Shown here in pieces: positions 33,396-44,281 of a stretch of 64,000 nucleotides of DNA (within the stretch, counting starts at the first letter, position 1; every line of letters starts with the position of its first letter). The notes beneath the pieces are model-generated. The model was given only the letters and a program-made list of their open reading frames with translations, did no database searches and was not told the DNA's origin. The stretch spans positions 466,965 through 530,964 of the forward strand of contig WHUZ01000042.1 of the NCBI GenBank assembly GCA_015179045.1, given 5' to 3'. Source of the stretch: Kalaharituber pfeilii. Lineage: Eukaryota; Ascomycota; Pezizomycetes; Pezizales; Pezizaceae. The position numbers and the translations under genes are program-made.

Positions 33396-35035
33396 TAGGT
33401 ACCGTGGAGGATTACTGTCTTGCATCTTGCCTGTTGTTTTCCTTGGCCTTTGTTATGTAACAGTAATGTGTAGTGGAGTACCTTATCGCCCAGAAGCATT
33501 CGAGATACTACATCATTGTGCTTTGTCGAGAAAGCCCTGACTGCTCACATTTTTCTTTTCTTTTTTCTTTCTTTCTTTCTTTCTTTTCTTTTTTTTGTTT
33601 GTTTTGCGTGCTTGTTTTCGTTCTGTTTTCCTGGAGTATCCGATGTAACACAGTACATACCTACATATGGACAGGATTGGTTTCTCGCCGGAAATATTTA
33701 TCCTCTAGATCTCTCATTTGAAGATCGTTTTCCAACCTTAGAAATTGGCTTCCCAAATCTGCATCCACTGCTAAAACTCCTTAGTGCAGTTCCGTGTGTT
33801 GAGAATTAGTTCAATTGATACGATGCCTCTTATAAGGTCAGCAACAAACAACTCCTGAACAATATGTAAGGTTTCAAATCCTATTCCTGTCTCTAGCGAT
33901 GTTATACCATGCCTGACAGATATGATTCTTCCAGGATTAAATCCAGTACATCCGAATCCATCACATTATACTAAAGTACCATAGGCTTATTTAAGGTGCA
34001 TCTCCGTGACCCATCATTCACCACCATGCGAAATGGCTTCAGAAACTTGCAGTTGTATTTAAGCTTTCCTCAGGGTATCACTCATAAATCGATTTCCAAA
34101 AATTGCCGCCTGTATTATCAAAGTTCTATTCCTTTTCAGACACTTTACTTTGGCGGAGCTTAGATATTTACAGTGCACTGGAAATTTATATTATCAAATA
34201 GGGCGAACACTTCGATGTGTGAACAGTTCCAACTGAAGATGAAAACCTGAACACTGCAAACAGAAACACTTGCGGGGGTAAGTGAGAAGGGACACAGGGT
34301 CATATATTGCTGGGTCAGAGGTATACAGTTCCTATTGACAGTATGCCTCTTGGACATGAGCTGTGGAAAGGTTATAAGGTCTTGGGAGGTGGAGCATATA
34401 TTGATAGTAGAGTTTTTGAGTGGGCTTTAAAGTGGTAGGTGGCAGGTGAGGGGAGGTGATAGATTTGAAAAAGTTAAACTGGTGAATATCGAGGAAGTTG
34501 AGGCGGCCATCTGTGAAATTGCTGCCCCCTACCCTCTCAGAGACGCGGCCCCTTTGCGATCTCGACTTCACCTTCAACCCTTTTCTCTCAACTTCAAACT
34601 CAGCGAGGGCGAATCGCAGATTTCATAGTGTCACTGCAGAAAAAATCGAACAAGCAAGCGAAAATCGACTGAATTGGCAAATTTAGGAGGAACAAAAAGA
34701 CCACGTCACTACCCTCCCACAATGACTTCTGAAACCGCCCCCACATCACAGTTCAAATATGTACTTAACCTCCCCACGATTTGTTGTAGGGGGGAGGATG
34801 GAAATGGGAAGGAGAGAAGGTTGAGACATAAATTTATAACGGTCTGCATGGTAAACGATAATTGTATAAAAACCCATATATCACAATATTATATTTAATC
34901 CAATGGTGAGGTTTATCAAACACCAAATATTAAGAAACCCTCTTCCCCATCCCCCATCCCACCCCAACTCCCCACTCCACCACAATCACACCCATCTCCA
35001 CTTCACCTCCACACCTCCCCAAACCCCTCATCTGT
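33396..35035. other. Intergenic region downstream of the ankyrin gene
   Basis: 1.6 kb, largely AT-rich. Holds a (CTTT)n pyrimidine tract at about 33551-33600 and a short open frame near 34721 (MTSETAPTSQFKY) without continuation. No gene supported. Confidence 0.5.
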
Positions 35036-36024
35036 CTACTCCTCCTCCTCCCCCTCCCTTACATCCGCCATATCCAACACATCGACTCCTCCCTTCCCTT
35101 TCGTCTCCTTCCCCACCACTTCCGCCAGATCCTTGAACTTCCCCGGCTCCACGAACCCCACACACTCCCAGTCCATCCCCCCCCCACCCTCGTCCACCTC
35201 TGTTACAACCTCAAACTGCGCCTGCACATCCTGCTTCATCTTTTTCAGCTGCGCTCCGGTAACCCCCGGCACGGACGCGGGTATGTGGACTCTAATCCTC
35301 ATTCTCGCGCGTGCAATAGGAATGGGTTGATGGTAGACTAGCGCCTTAATCGCCTCGAGGGCCTGGGCTTTAGCAGGGCGCGAGGTCGTGACGCCATGCC
35401 ACATCGGAATCTCTTTATCCTTCTCCTTCCCTGCAGCAACAGCAGCAGCTGCTGCTGATCCTCCTTCTCCAGCCTCATTATCTTTCGACTGCGCCTTCTT
35501 AATCGCCTCACATTTCTCCCTCACCTCCCCCAACGCCTTCTCAATCATGCTAACTGTATAGACCCTCCTGCTTCCCGGCTCCACACACTTGCCAGCCACC
35601 AATCCATACACCTCCGCCTTGAGCATCTCGAGCTCCCTCTCCCTCTCCTTCTCACCCACCTGGAGCTCCCCCTTCTTCAAGATCTCTAAAATAATCTCCT
35701 CATTTGTCATGCCTGGGAATGCCTTCCGCAGATCCGCGGTCGGCGCAACGGCGCCTTTGGAGACGTTGGAAAAGACTTGTGGGATCTGCAGGACCTCATC
35801 AAGGTCTTTTTCGGTGCCACTGCGGTACTCGAGGACTTTGTTCTTGTAGCAGGCGAGCTCAAAACGCTTCTTGAGGCGCTTTATGCGTACGATGGAGACA
35901 TTGGTGAGCTTTATTTGGTTTGAAGGCTGTATGGGGGAAGGGTGTCAGTGTACATAGCTCTTGGAGAGAGGTGGACGGGGGAGAGGTGAGGTAGGAACAG
36001 GCGTACCTGATTTATGTTGACCAT
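35036..36024 (-). CDS. SDO1: Ribosome maturation protein Sdo1 (SBDS)
   Basis: Releases the anti-association factor Tif6 from nascent 60S subunits together with the GTPase Efl1. Exons on the minus strand: 36024-36007 and 35926-35036; 302 residues. The tiny first exon encodes MVNINQ and is spliced (GTACGC, CATACAG) to PSNQIKLTNVSIVRIKRLKK, the start of the FYSH domain, then KRFELACYKNKVLEYRSGTE, EKDLDEVLQIPQVFSNVSKG and EIILEILKKGELQVGEKERE. The central helical and C-terminal ferredoxin-like domains follow (RIRVHIPASVPGV). It is longer than yeast Sdo1 (250 residues) because of an Ala-rich insert after AIKKAQSKDNEAG and an acidic tail. Confidence 0.92.
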
Positions 36025-37836
36025 TTTGACTGAGTATTATGATATAACCTACTGAAGTCTGTCTATCAACCTCAATGTCACAAGGGTATCCAGTGTAAAT
36101 GCAATCCCGCAATAATAATAATCGTTCGTCAAATATCGTTTCTTCTTCCACAGGCCGAACTCAAAATTTGCCCCACCGCAACAACGCTCAGCGCCCTGTG
36201 ACGTCTTTCCGACCCCTACTACAAGCTCTCGTTTCGCCCGAAATCGAGTTTCCTGTTAGCGTGATAAGCTGGTCGGTCGTTTAATCGGCTGTCCCTGAAT
36301 CTCGACTGTAGGTGTAGATCAAGAGATAGATATCGGACGGGATGTAGTCTGTTGATCTCCTATGCACTAAGTACAGCTTGCTTTGTGGTACCGGGCGCTG
36401 GGCTGAGGAAGTATGTTCCGGTTTAAACTGTAGAGAGCTTTTGCTTACCAATTATGAAACTCCAGCAGGAAGGCGACAACTAAAATTAACTCATGGTGAG
36501 TGAGGCTTTTTTACTTGGCAGGTACAGAATCAGATAAGATAAGATGACAAAGCCTGACATGGGGGGAGAAAACCTTTTCCCCTAGTTACGAGACAACAGC
36601 TGCACCCTCAACACCCTTCTGCCACAACTTATACGCCAACTGAAACAGCATCCATCCACGCACACACAATTAGAAATACCAAACCAGCAAAAATTGAAAT
36701 AAAATGTACATACCGCATACCTCATACCTCATTCAAAGTGTCCCAATTGCAATTAAATAAAGTTTAATACCAGCACACCGCACTGCTCTTCTTAGTTGCA
36801 AACACATCCCGAATCGTCTCCCGCCTCGCTCAATCTACCCCACCTTACATGGTACCGATTTCGAGCTGGATGCCGCCGACCTACTTTCCCCGGCCCCGCG
36901 CCGAGAAGGGGTTGCCGGTAAGAGACAAGAGAAAGCAAGCTAGCCTCACGGCTTTGAGTACGTCCCCTTCGAAACGTGCCTGGATGTATGTATGTTATGA
37001 GTGAGGGGTGGCGTAATTGGCCTTTTTATAATTGTGAGACATTGCGTATTACAAGAATATCGATACTGATATTTTGATAATTACTCTGGGATCATGAAAC
37101 TCCAATTGATGGGGGGGTAGTAACTATCCAAGTTACTCGCAACAAACCTTACAATGGCAACAGTCTGTCGGGCCACAAGGGATAAGATGCCATGCCATGA
37201 GTAATGAATGTTACCCTCCCTGGTCCCAGAGCAAATCTCAAGTTCACTTTGTCCCATCCCAAGAATACGAACCCAAGCTTCTTACAGACCATCAGTTGAA
37301 TTCTGTTACCCCAACTTCAAATAACCGACGATACAACCCCCCTCCCCGAGTCTCGTAACCAGACCCCTCCCCCACCCTCGATGTACCACTTACCAATAAA
37401 CGCAAACCTCCAGCACACTAAAACTTTCTTGCCCGTTTCCACACAATCCGCAGATCTCCACTGGCCGTCCCAGAACCCAGCTTGCCCCTCCCATACAAAC
37501 GTCCCAACACAGCAACAACACACGACACCCCTCCCCTTCCGTACTATATCATAGCTAGCCAACCCCGCCCAATCACTGCCCACCCACTGTGTCGATCAAT
37601 CAATCAATCAATCACATCAATCTCAATCAGCACCGTATTCCCCCCACTTCCCACCAGCATCACCTTGTTTCCCAACCCCGCAACTATGAGCAGCTAGCGT
37701 ATCTCAATTCCTACATGCTTTACGCCTCCCCGCCGGCATGCATGCACCCCGCACCACCACACACACACATATGCTCTAGACGCCATACCCTTACTTTTTC
37801 CTCTTACTCTACCTTACATTATATGTATTTAAAAAG

Positions 37837-37867
<31 letters not shown>

Positions 37868-38620
37868 CCTGTAACTGCAATAGACCAGTTTGGAGTAAAA
37901 CTACTTAAGCTACATCACCCTCTACATACCTTCATACATACATACGTCATATACCTTCCCCCGTGTGGAGGCTTAGGGTGCGTGGGGTTGCCAGGGTTGT
38001 TGGGAAATAGCGGCGCTGAGGACTTAACATCGGAGCCGGATACGACACAAACACCATCGTATACAACTAACACTAAAAACTCATAATATATCTGATTTGA
38101 AATACATGACGATTATATCCCAATATTCCCACTGAGGCGTGGGTGGGTGAGTGGGTGGGTCGGTGGAATTTTCCATGTTTCCACCTAAAATCTATAACGC
38201 CATCTCCACAGCTGAGCTCTGCAAGCAATCAAATTGCCGGAAAAAGCCCCAATTATTCATACACAGCGATACCAACCATCATAAACCAACTAACGAATCA
38301 AAAAAAAAAATCAAAATCAAAGATAATGAAAACCACTAATTGGTCGCCCTGAATCTTTGTTCGCCTCGTAATCTAGAGACCGCTGATTCGACCGCCCGGA
38401 AAGCAAAAATATCGTGTAGGCTGTGAGTAATATCCCTGAGATAGGGTAAGTCCAAGCCGATACTTTTGGGGCCGCCAATACCAGCAACGAATATAATAGC
38501 TTAAAAAAAAACAAGAGGGCGTTTGAGTCAAAAAAAAAACTATTTCCGTGAAAGCTCATGAGGCAAAAAAAAAAAAAAGTTTTTGCTATATGGAGTAAAA
38601 AGCTGAAAAAAAAAAAGCAA

Positions 38621-38757
38621 GACATATTGCCTTGCGATACTGAGGCTGAAAAAGTTGATCAGCTCCCCTTTAACGACCGCGGCTGACAATGACGACGCTC
38701 CCAGCTTTTTCGGTTTTGCTTTTTCAGCTTTTTTCATTGTTTCGCAAGGCATATTTG
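38621..38757. repeat. Imperfect inverted repeat with arms of about 35 bp
   Basis: The arm at 38621-38654 (CATATTGCCTTGCGATACTGA then GGCTGAAAAAG, key parts) is inverted at 38719-38757 (CTTTTTCAGC through CGCAAGGCATATTTGTG). The loop is about 64 bp and GC-richer (AACGACCGCGGCTGACAATG). Could be a hairpin transcript or the ends of a small element; no target duplication is evident. Confidence 0.5.
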
Positions 38758-39562
38758 TGTGCTCTATGCAATGAATATTTGCAATTGGCTTTTCTTCCGA
38801 CCATTCTTTGTATAACCTCATCGTTAGGATGGTATTTGAAGAATAATAAGATTTTGGCTGGTCGGCCGCCGAGTTCCCGGACCTATTGCATATTGAGATG
38901 AGAAATAATCACCAGAAAGTTCCTAATCAAATATTTTTTGCACCACAACTTATCACATTATCAGCAACTAAGTATGTATGCGCTTTGTAGAGTTTGATCA
39001 AGTCTTCAAGTTCAGTTAGTTTGAGCTAAACATATTGTATGTACTGTAGATCTCGTCCTCTTCCCCTCCTCCCTCCCACCCCCAGCCCTTATACCGTCCT
39101 CCCCTTCAGATTCAAACAGTTGATCCCCTACATGATTGGTTCAGAACTGAAGTTCAAATGTTACACATACGGTAGTCAACATCGAAATTGTATATACAAC
39201 TACCCCAGTAACACCAATCAACGACGACGAACGACGAACTACTCACAATTTTTTCAAAGAAATTCCACAAATCGATACATAAACACTACTCAACCATGTA
39301 CTAGAGTTGGGCAAGCACTACATTTTTGTTTCTTTCTTCAAATCACGATATTATACAAAAGACAGGCGCTCTTCCCCGTCCCGCTTAATCACCAAAAACA
39401 CAAAACTAAAAACACTTCCCAATCCCAGAGACCCAAGAGAACAAGGAAACCGTAGGCCAAAAGCTCAAGAGAAACCATAGACAAAAAAGCTCAAGGGAAG
39501 ACAAAAAACAAAACAAAACGAAACAAAAAAAACTCCTGCTCCACAAGGGACGAGTAGAATAG

Positions 39563-39590
<28 letters not shown>
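39563..39590 (+). repeat. A28 homopolymer
   Basis: An uninterrupted run of 28 A. It could be the tail of an old retrotransposed sequence or a simple expansion; no element is recognisable upstream. Confidence 0.7.
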
Positions 39591-39593
<3 letters not shown>

Positions 39594-40137
39594 ACACCCA
39601 ATCCACTTGATGAAGTTCCCATTTCATTTTGTTGGGACTCGCATCTCAGGTGGTCGACCCCCGATGCATATATGCTGCCTTATTGCCTATCGCCTTCTGT
39701 ACCCAAAAGCAGATATAACATTGACCCACTTTCGACAGTGTTGCAAAACAATCTGAAGTAATGCGAATGACGCCTGCTGTCCTATCCTGTCATGTGCTGC
39801 CCATCCCGGTACTTTTCTGGGAATCCAAACCAAGAATGATGTGTGCTATGGTGTTTTAGTGTGGTATGGTAGTCGTAGCTACGGCAGAACCAAGATGGCC
39901 TCATTCGAAGATTTCATACCAACTCACAATACAGGCTAAAAAAAAGAGCAAAAACCCAGACAAACTTGCAGGAAACATATGACACAAGCCAACCAGACCC
40001 AACCAACTAGCACCAATATTTGGCACGGGGGTAAAAAGTAAAAGAACTAAACAGCTTCAGACAGGTAACCGACTAAACGAGTAATATGGAAAACGGGAAT
40101 ACACAACAACACGAACACAAGACCCAAACAAATGGAT

Positions 40138-40694
40138 TTATGCTGTGGATGTTGGCATCCTTCCAAGAAGCTCATCGGTAACCTCCTTTGCCTCTCGTCG
40201 GATCCTGGCCTTGAACTCTTCGAATGCTGCAGAATCGTCTAGGGCGGCCTTCATCTCGCTGTTGTGGGCTTCCCAGAGGCGGTTCCATTCGCGGTCTAAC
40301 GGAAGTACTTGTTAGTATTCGTACCTCTGCAAAGGAGATATATGTAAGGTAACCTACTAAAAACCGAACTTCTTCCACAGCTAGCTCTCTCACAAAAGTT
40401 GGGGTCCACAATTCGCACCACTTCATTCTCGCCTGTGGATGGGGTTGGGCTGGCAGCCCTTGGCGGACTCACTGATCCATTACTCATGGTCGGGCTGGCG
40501 GGTGCGGCAAGGTGGTGAGATGGTCTCCATGACACAATGTCCCCGTAGAGGGCAAATGGAAGGTGAGACTCCGCAGGTGTATCCTGCACCGTACATCCAC
40601 ACTGCAGGTAGTGAATCTCAACGGTGGCTGGAGTGTTCGATGATGGGTGAGGGAGGTCGTCTGGGAAGTAAGAGTTCCTTCGAGTCATGTTCAT
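40138..40694 (-). CDS. Small hypothetical protein, two exons
   Basis: Not recognised. Minus-strand exons 40694-40358 and 40295-40138 encode 164 residues. The intron has a GTAGGT donor, a perfect TACTAAC branch site and a GTTAG acceptor, and it joins ASCGRSSVF to NREWNRLWEAHNSEMKAALD in frame, which supports a real gene. The N-terminal half is Pro/Ser-rich with two CxC cysteines (YLQCGCTVQD) and a short SPPRAASPTPSTGENEVV patch. The second half is a charged helix (FEEFKARIRREAKEVTDELL) ending RMPTSTA. No membrane segment or signal peptide is seen. A fungal-specific regulatory or structural protein is possible; no function is assigned. Confidence 0.65.
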
Positions 40695-43540
40695 TGCTGT
40701 GGAGGTAGTGTTGTAGCAAGCTATTGGTTTGTGTGTTATGTGTTATTGACTCTTGTTTTTCCCTCTCACTGAGCTGCTTTCGACTTGTGTATTCTGCGGT
40801 GCGTCTGGACGCTGCTTAGCAGAGAAGACTCAGAAGGACGGTCGAGGGGGAAAGGGGGTATTTAAGCACGGACGAAGGAAGTGTGGGAACTGCGACTGGC
40901 TGCCTGCCGGTTTGACTCTTCTGGCTCTCGTGGGGCATGCAGCACTAGGGCCAGAACTTGAGAAGATTGCGGACCTTCTGGGAGGGGGGTGGATTAATCG
41001 TCGGACGGCTTGGTTTATGCTACAGCTACTTAGTACCAATGCAGATGGGGTTGGGGTGCCCCAAAAAGCAAAGGAGAAAAAGCTGATGGGTGGGTGTGGA
41101 GGAAAAAACTGCACGAGACCGGGAAAGGCCAGAAAGCAGGCCACGAGCAAGGGAGGGTGGAGTCCACCGTGGGGTGCACACGAAGGGGCCTGTGGCGAGG
41201 AGTTACAAATCCTGCTGGAATGAATTGCTTAGGCTACGATTTGAAATGTGGACTGGATGGGGTCATAACTGACGTCCCGAGGACGTGGGGAGGCTGTTGC
41301 AGGCCCTTCACGCGCTCCCGGACGCGGATCTGGGCGGGGGGCCCTTCCTGCAATTACGACTTGGTGCCTGGCGAGCCTGGGTGCCGAGGAAGGCAGAGAT
41401 GCCTCCAGGCGTCAGATCCGTTTTTCTGCTGCCAGAGCACTGATTCTGCGTCGCCCCTTAGGGGGGGGGGGTGGGGGATGAGGATTTCGGGCATAGTGCC
41501 AGATCTGGCGGATCCAGGGCCCATTGGCGCAGCCAGGGCTTGGCTCACGAGCACCGCGATGGGCCAGCGGCGGCTTCTGGGCAAGAGCGACGTTTAGCCG
41601 TTGGCGGAGGTGGGCGGACGTCGCTTGCGCGGTGCTGGTGCTGGTGCTGGTGGCCGGCGCCGGATGGTGTCGTGTGTGCGTGAGCCTTGGCGCGCGGGCG
41701 GTGGGCTGCACGGCCGGCCAAGAAGCCGACGGGCTGCTCAGCGGTGCCAGAAACGTAGCCCTGAAGGTCCTGAGGCCGCGCGCGCGCTGCGTTCGCAATC
41801 GCAAGGCGAGCGCTGCAGCAGCTGCAGCAGCTGCAGCGCCGGCCTGACTCCAGCGTGCTCTGCTACCCCCCAGTGGAGCACCATCGTCACGTCGCTGTCG
41901 TCACACAGCGCAAAGCCCCCCTCCTCCACGCCCATGTGCGCGGCCCCCCAATGTGGTCATCGCATTTGCCTCCACGACTGCACATTCCTTCTTCGCTCAC
42001 TGAATGCACAATCCGTTCGGCCTGAGAAGTCCCCCATAAGCTGCGCTTGCCGCAACTCCATTGGCATTGTCCGGTTTTTGTGGAGCAGCTGTGGCCCCCC
42101 TCCCAAGCTTTTACAGACGCAACCCTGTCGCCTCCCCCCATTGTCTCGATGCTTGTGCCCTGCACCCCCGCCCGCTGTACCCCCTGTCACCTCCCCGCTG
42201 ATTGCCCCATCTCCATCCCTGCAAAGGTGAAATCCGGCAAGAATGGAGAACCCTGCCGATCAGCGGCATGTTGATACTCGTGCTCGTAAAAAAGCCTGCT
42301 TTCTTCGCTTGCAACCAGCAGGTCCTTCTCTCTGGATAGGTTGCTACCCGATTAGCCACCAGCCAAACTTTAATCATACCCCCACTGATCTGGAGAGCAG
42401 CGTTAATTCAGCAGTCACACATCCGTCGCCCATCCGCACGCTCGTCGGCATCTTCGTCATCATCTAGAATCGCCACCTCGGTGCTCGCTTAAGCTTGCTG
42501 CCGTAGCGTTGACACAGAGCACCATCGGTAACTGCTTCTATCACCGCCATGGATCAACAGCACCGGATCGTCACGATGGGCTCACCCAGAGCTTAAGGCC
42601 GGGTCGCCCTCTCCGCCGGTGCCAAGGACAGCTGCACTTACAATCCTGAACGAGGCATATAGCGATTAAGTGAACCTATATTACCTCGCAATATATCAGA
42701 TTGCGCACTGTAAAGCAATCGCTGGCCATCCGACGCTTCCTCGATTCCCCCGTTCCGTTCCCGGCGCCCGTGAACCACCCTGGCGTGTTCTTTTTGCCGC
42801 AACGGTGGCATGTAGTGCGCTGCTGCCCTAAAGTAAGCACCCCAGACATACATGCGTCAACTGTATTCGAGTGGAGTACTGTACATCGCACGGCATCGCA
42901 TTATGCATCACATCGTGTAACTCGTGGAGTGACCGTTCCACCACCTCTCGTCTGACTGGTTAAAATGGTGTTGTACTGGCATGTCTCCATCCCGCCGTAC
43001 CGCAGGAAACCCCACATGTGACAATGGCAGAAGAAAGTATAATAAACATATCATGTTATGACAGTTCAGTAGCGCAGGGAATGCTTAGGAAGCTCGATGG
43101 CAAATTCGCCGACTCATCTCCCGGCTTGTTCAACAAGTATTAGCATAATTTGCTGGTCGGAGGTTGCCTAGCTCTACGGGCCAGAAGTGACCGGTCATTT
43201 CGAAAACAAAATTCCTTTTGATCTCATAATAAAGTCCGTTCTGTGGAAAAAGTTGATAGGCGGTTTGCTTCGATCGTCCATGACGATCTAAGGGCTGTGG
43301 CCATGGACAAGACAACACATTACTGATCCCGTCTGTCGCGCAAAATATAGAAACTTGTCAAGATATTATTTACCGTGTAGAATACTATTTTTCTCGCGGA
43401 TTATTGCTTTTTTTTTTCCCCCTTTGTTTTTCTTTTTTTGAGAGTCACTTCACTACACACGCTACGTTCCATCACAGTCTCATTCTACCACAGCATTTAG
43501 TTTGTCCGCTGCGTCGAGTCATCCAAAGTTACGACTCAGC
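40695..43540. other. GC-rich stretch without a supported gene
   Basis: 2.8 kb; 41270-42560 is markedly more GC-rich than its surroundings and has long open frames on several frames of both strands, as expected from composition alone. It contains a G12 run at about 41462-41471, GCTGGT repeats near 41633-41655 and GCAGCT repeats near 41816-41840. No family motif is recognised in any frame. Confidence 0.45.
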
Positions 43541-44281
43541 ATGTCCTTTCAAGCGCCTAACCTTGGCAGTATTGCGAATGATCTACAGAGTATATCTCGG
43601 AGCTTCGCAGGCTTATGTATAGAACTAAGCAAGTTGGAGAATTTGCCGTCTGTGGATTTACTCACGCAATTGAAGAGCTTGAACGACTCAATTGCAGTCA
43701 AGAAAGAGATGACGAAGCTTGCTGAGGATGTGAAGGCCGCGGAGGAAAAGATGGATAAGCGGTTAGATGAGCTATTCGCCGAGATGAAGGCAGTCAAGAG
43801 TAGTGTTGAGGCGTTGCAGAAGCGTGTTACCACTGTGGAGAACATACAGATTGCACAGAAAATGGAGTATGTTTACGTTACGAATGATATTAGAGTAGTG
43901 CTTTGCTGATATATGTGGCATGAATAGAGAGTGCAATAGTTATGCCAGGCGGAAGAATAGTTTAAAGAGCAGTGGACATTACACTGCTCTTGAGGATTAC
44001 TCTGGGGTACGAGAATAGGGGGTTACTATACGTACAACGAGCATCTTACTGTTTTTTCTGTCGGATGATAAACAAAAGTATCCCGAACCTTTCCCACAAC
44101 CCCCCAGCGACCTTGATAGGCTTGCAAGTGAGTACTAAGTTATTCCATTTTGTGATGTTTGAGGAAGTGTTTGAGGGTTTTGAGTTATGGCTAAATTTAT
44201 CGTTTTCTTATAGAGTTGGATTTTGAAGGCGATGGGTTTGAGTGTATGCTGGAGACGAAAAAGAACGGAGGGACAAGCTGA
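43541..44281 (+). CDS. Small coiled-coil protein, four exons
   Basis: Exons 43541-43866, 43928-44006, 44079-44127 and 44214-44281 encode 173 residues. It resembles a common fungal family of unknown function with an N-terminal coiled coil and a short conserved tail. The start MSFQAPNLGSIANDLQSISR leads into a heptad region (EMTKLAEDVKAAEEKMDKRL, FAEMKAVKSSVEALQKRV). Spliced exons add ECNSYARRKNSLKSSGHYTA and YPEPFPQPPSDLDRLAKLDF, the latter matching the proline then LDxLA pattern of these proteins. Donors are GTATGT, GTACGA and GTGAGT. Unspliced, the frame stops after VLC at 43909. The exon chain is inferred by eye; the second intron's donor is weakest. Confidence 0.6.

Larger units (their letters stand above)
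36025..40137. other. Gene-poor 4.1-kb region with microsatellites and an inverted repeat
   Basis: No convincing gene. Features: a (CAAT)n stretch at about 37590-37612, an A-rich GAAAA tract at 37828-37866, a (GTGG)n run at 38141-38164, an inverted repeat at 38621-38757 and an A28 run at 39563-39590. Open frames such as 37589-38086 and 39039-39455 are low-complexity. Confidence 0.5.

Noticed and set aside
36566..36595. GAGAAAACCTTTTCCCC, similar to the MITE end at 11462
   Set aside because: Only about 17 bases match and there is no partner arm or target duplication, so chance is likely.
37590..38164. Possible CRISPR-like or regulatory array from CAAT and GTGG repeats
   Set aside because: These are simple microsatellites without spacers, in a eukaryotic genome.
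41094..42230. Overlapping open frames on both strands
   Set aside because: High GC alone keeps several frames open; no conserved motif or intron structure is visible.
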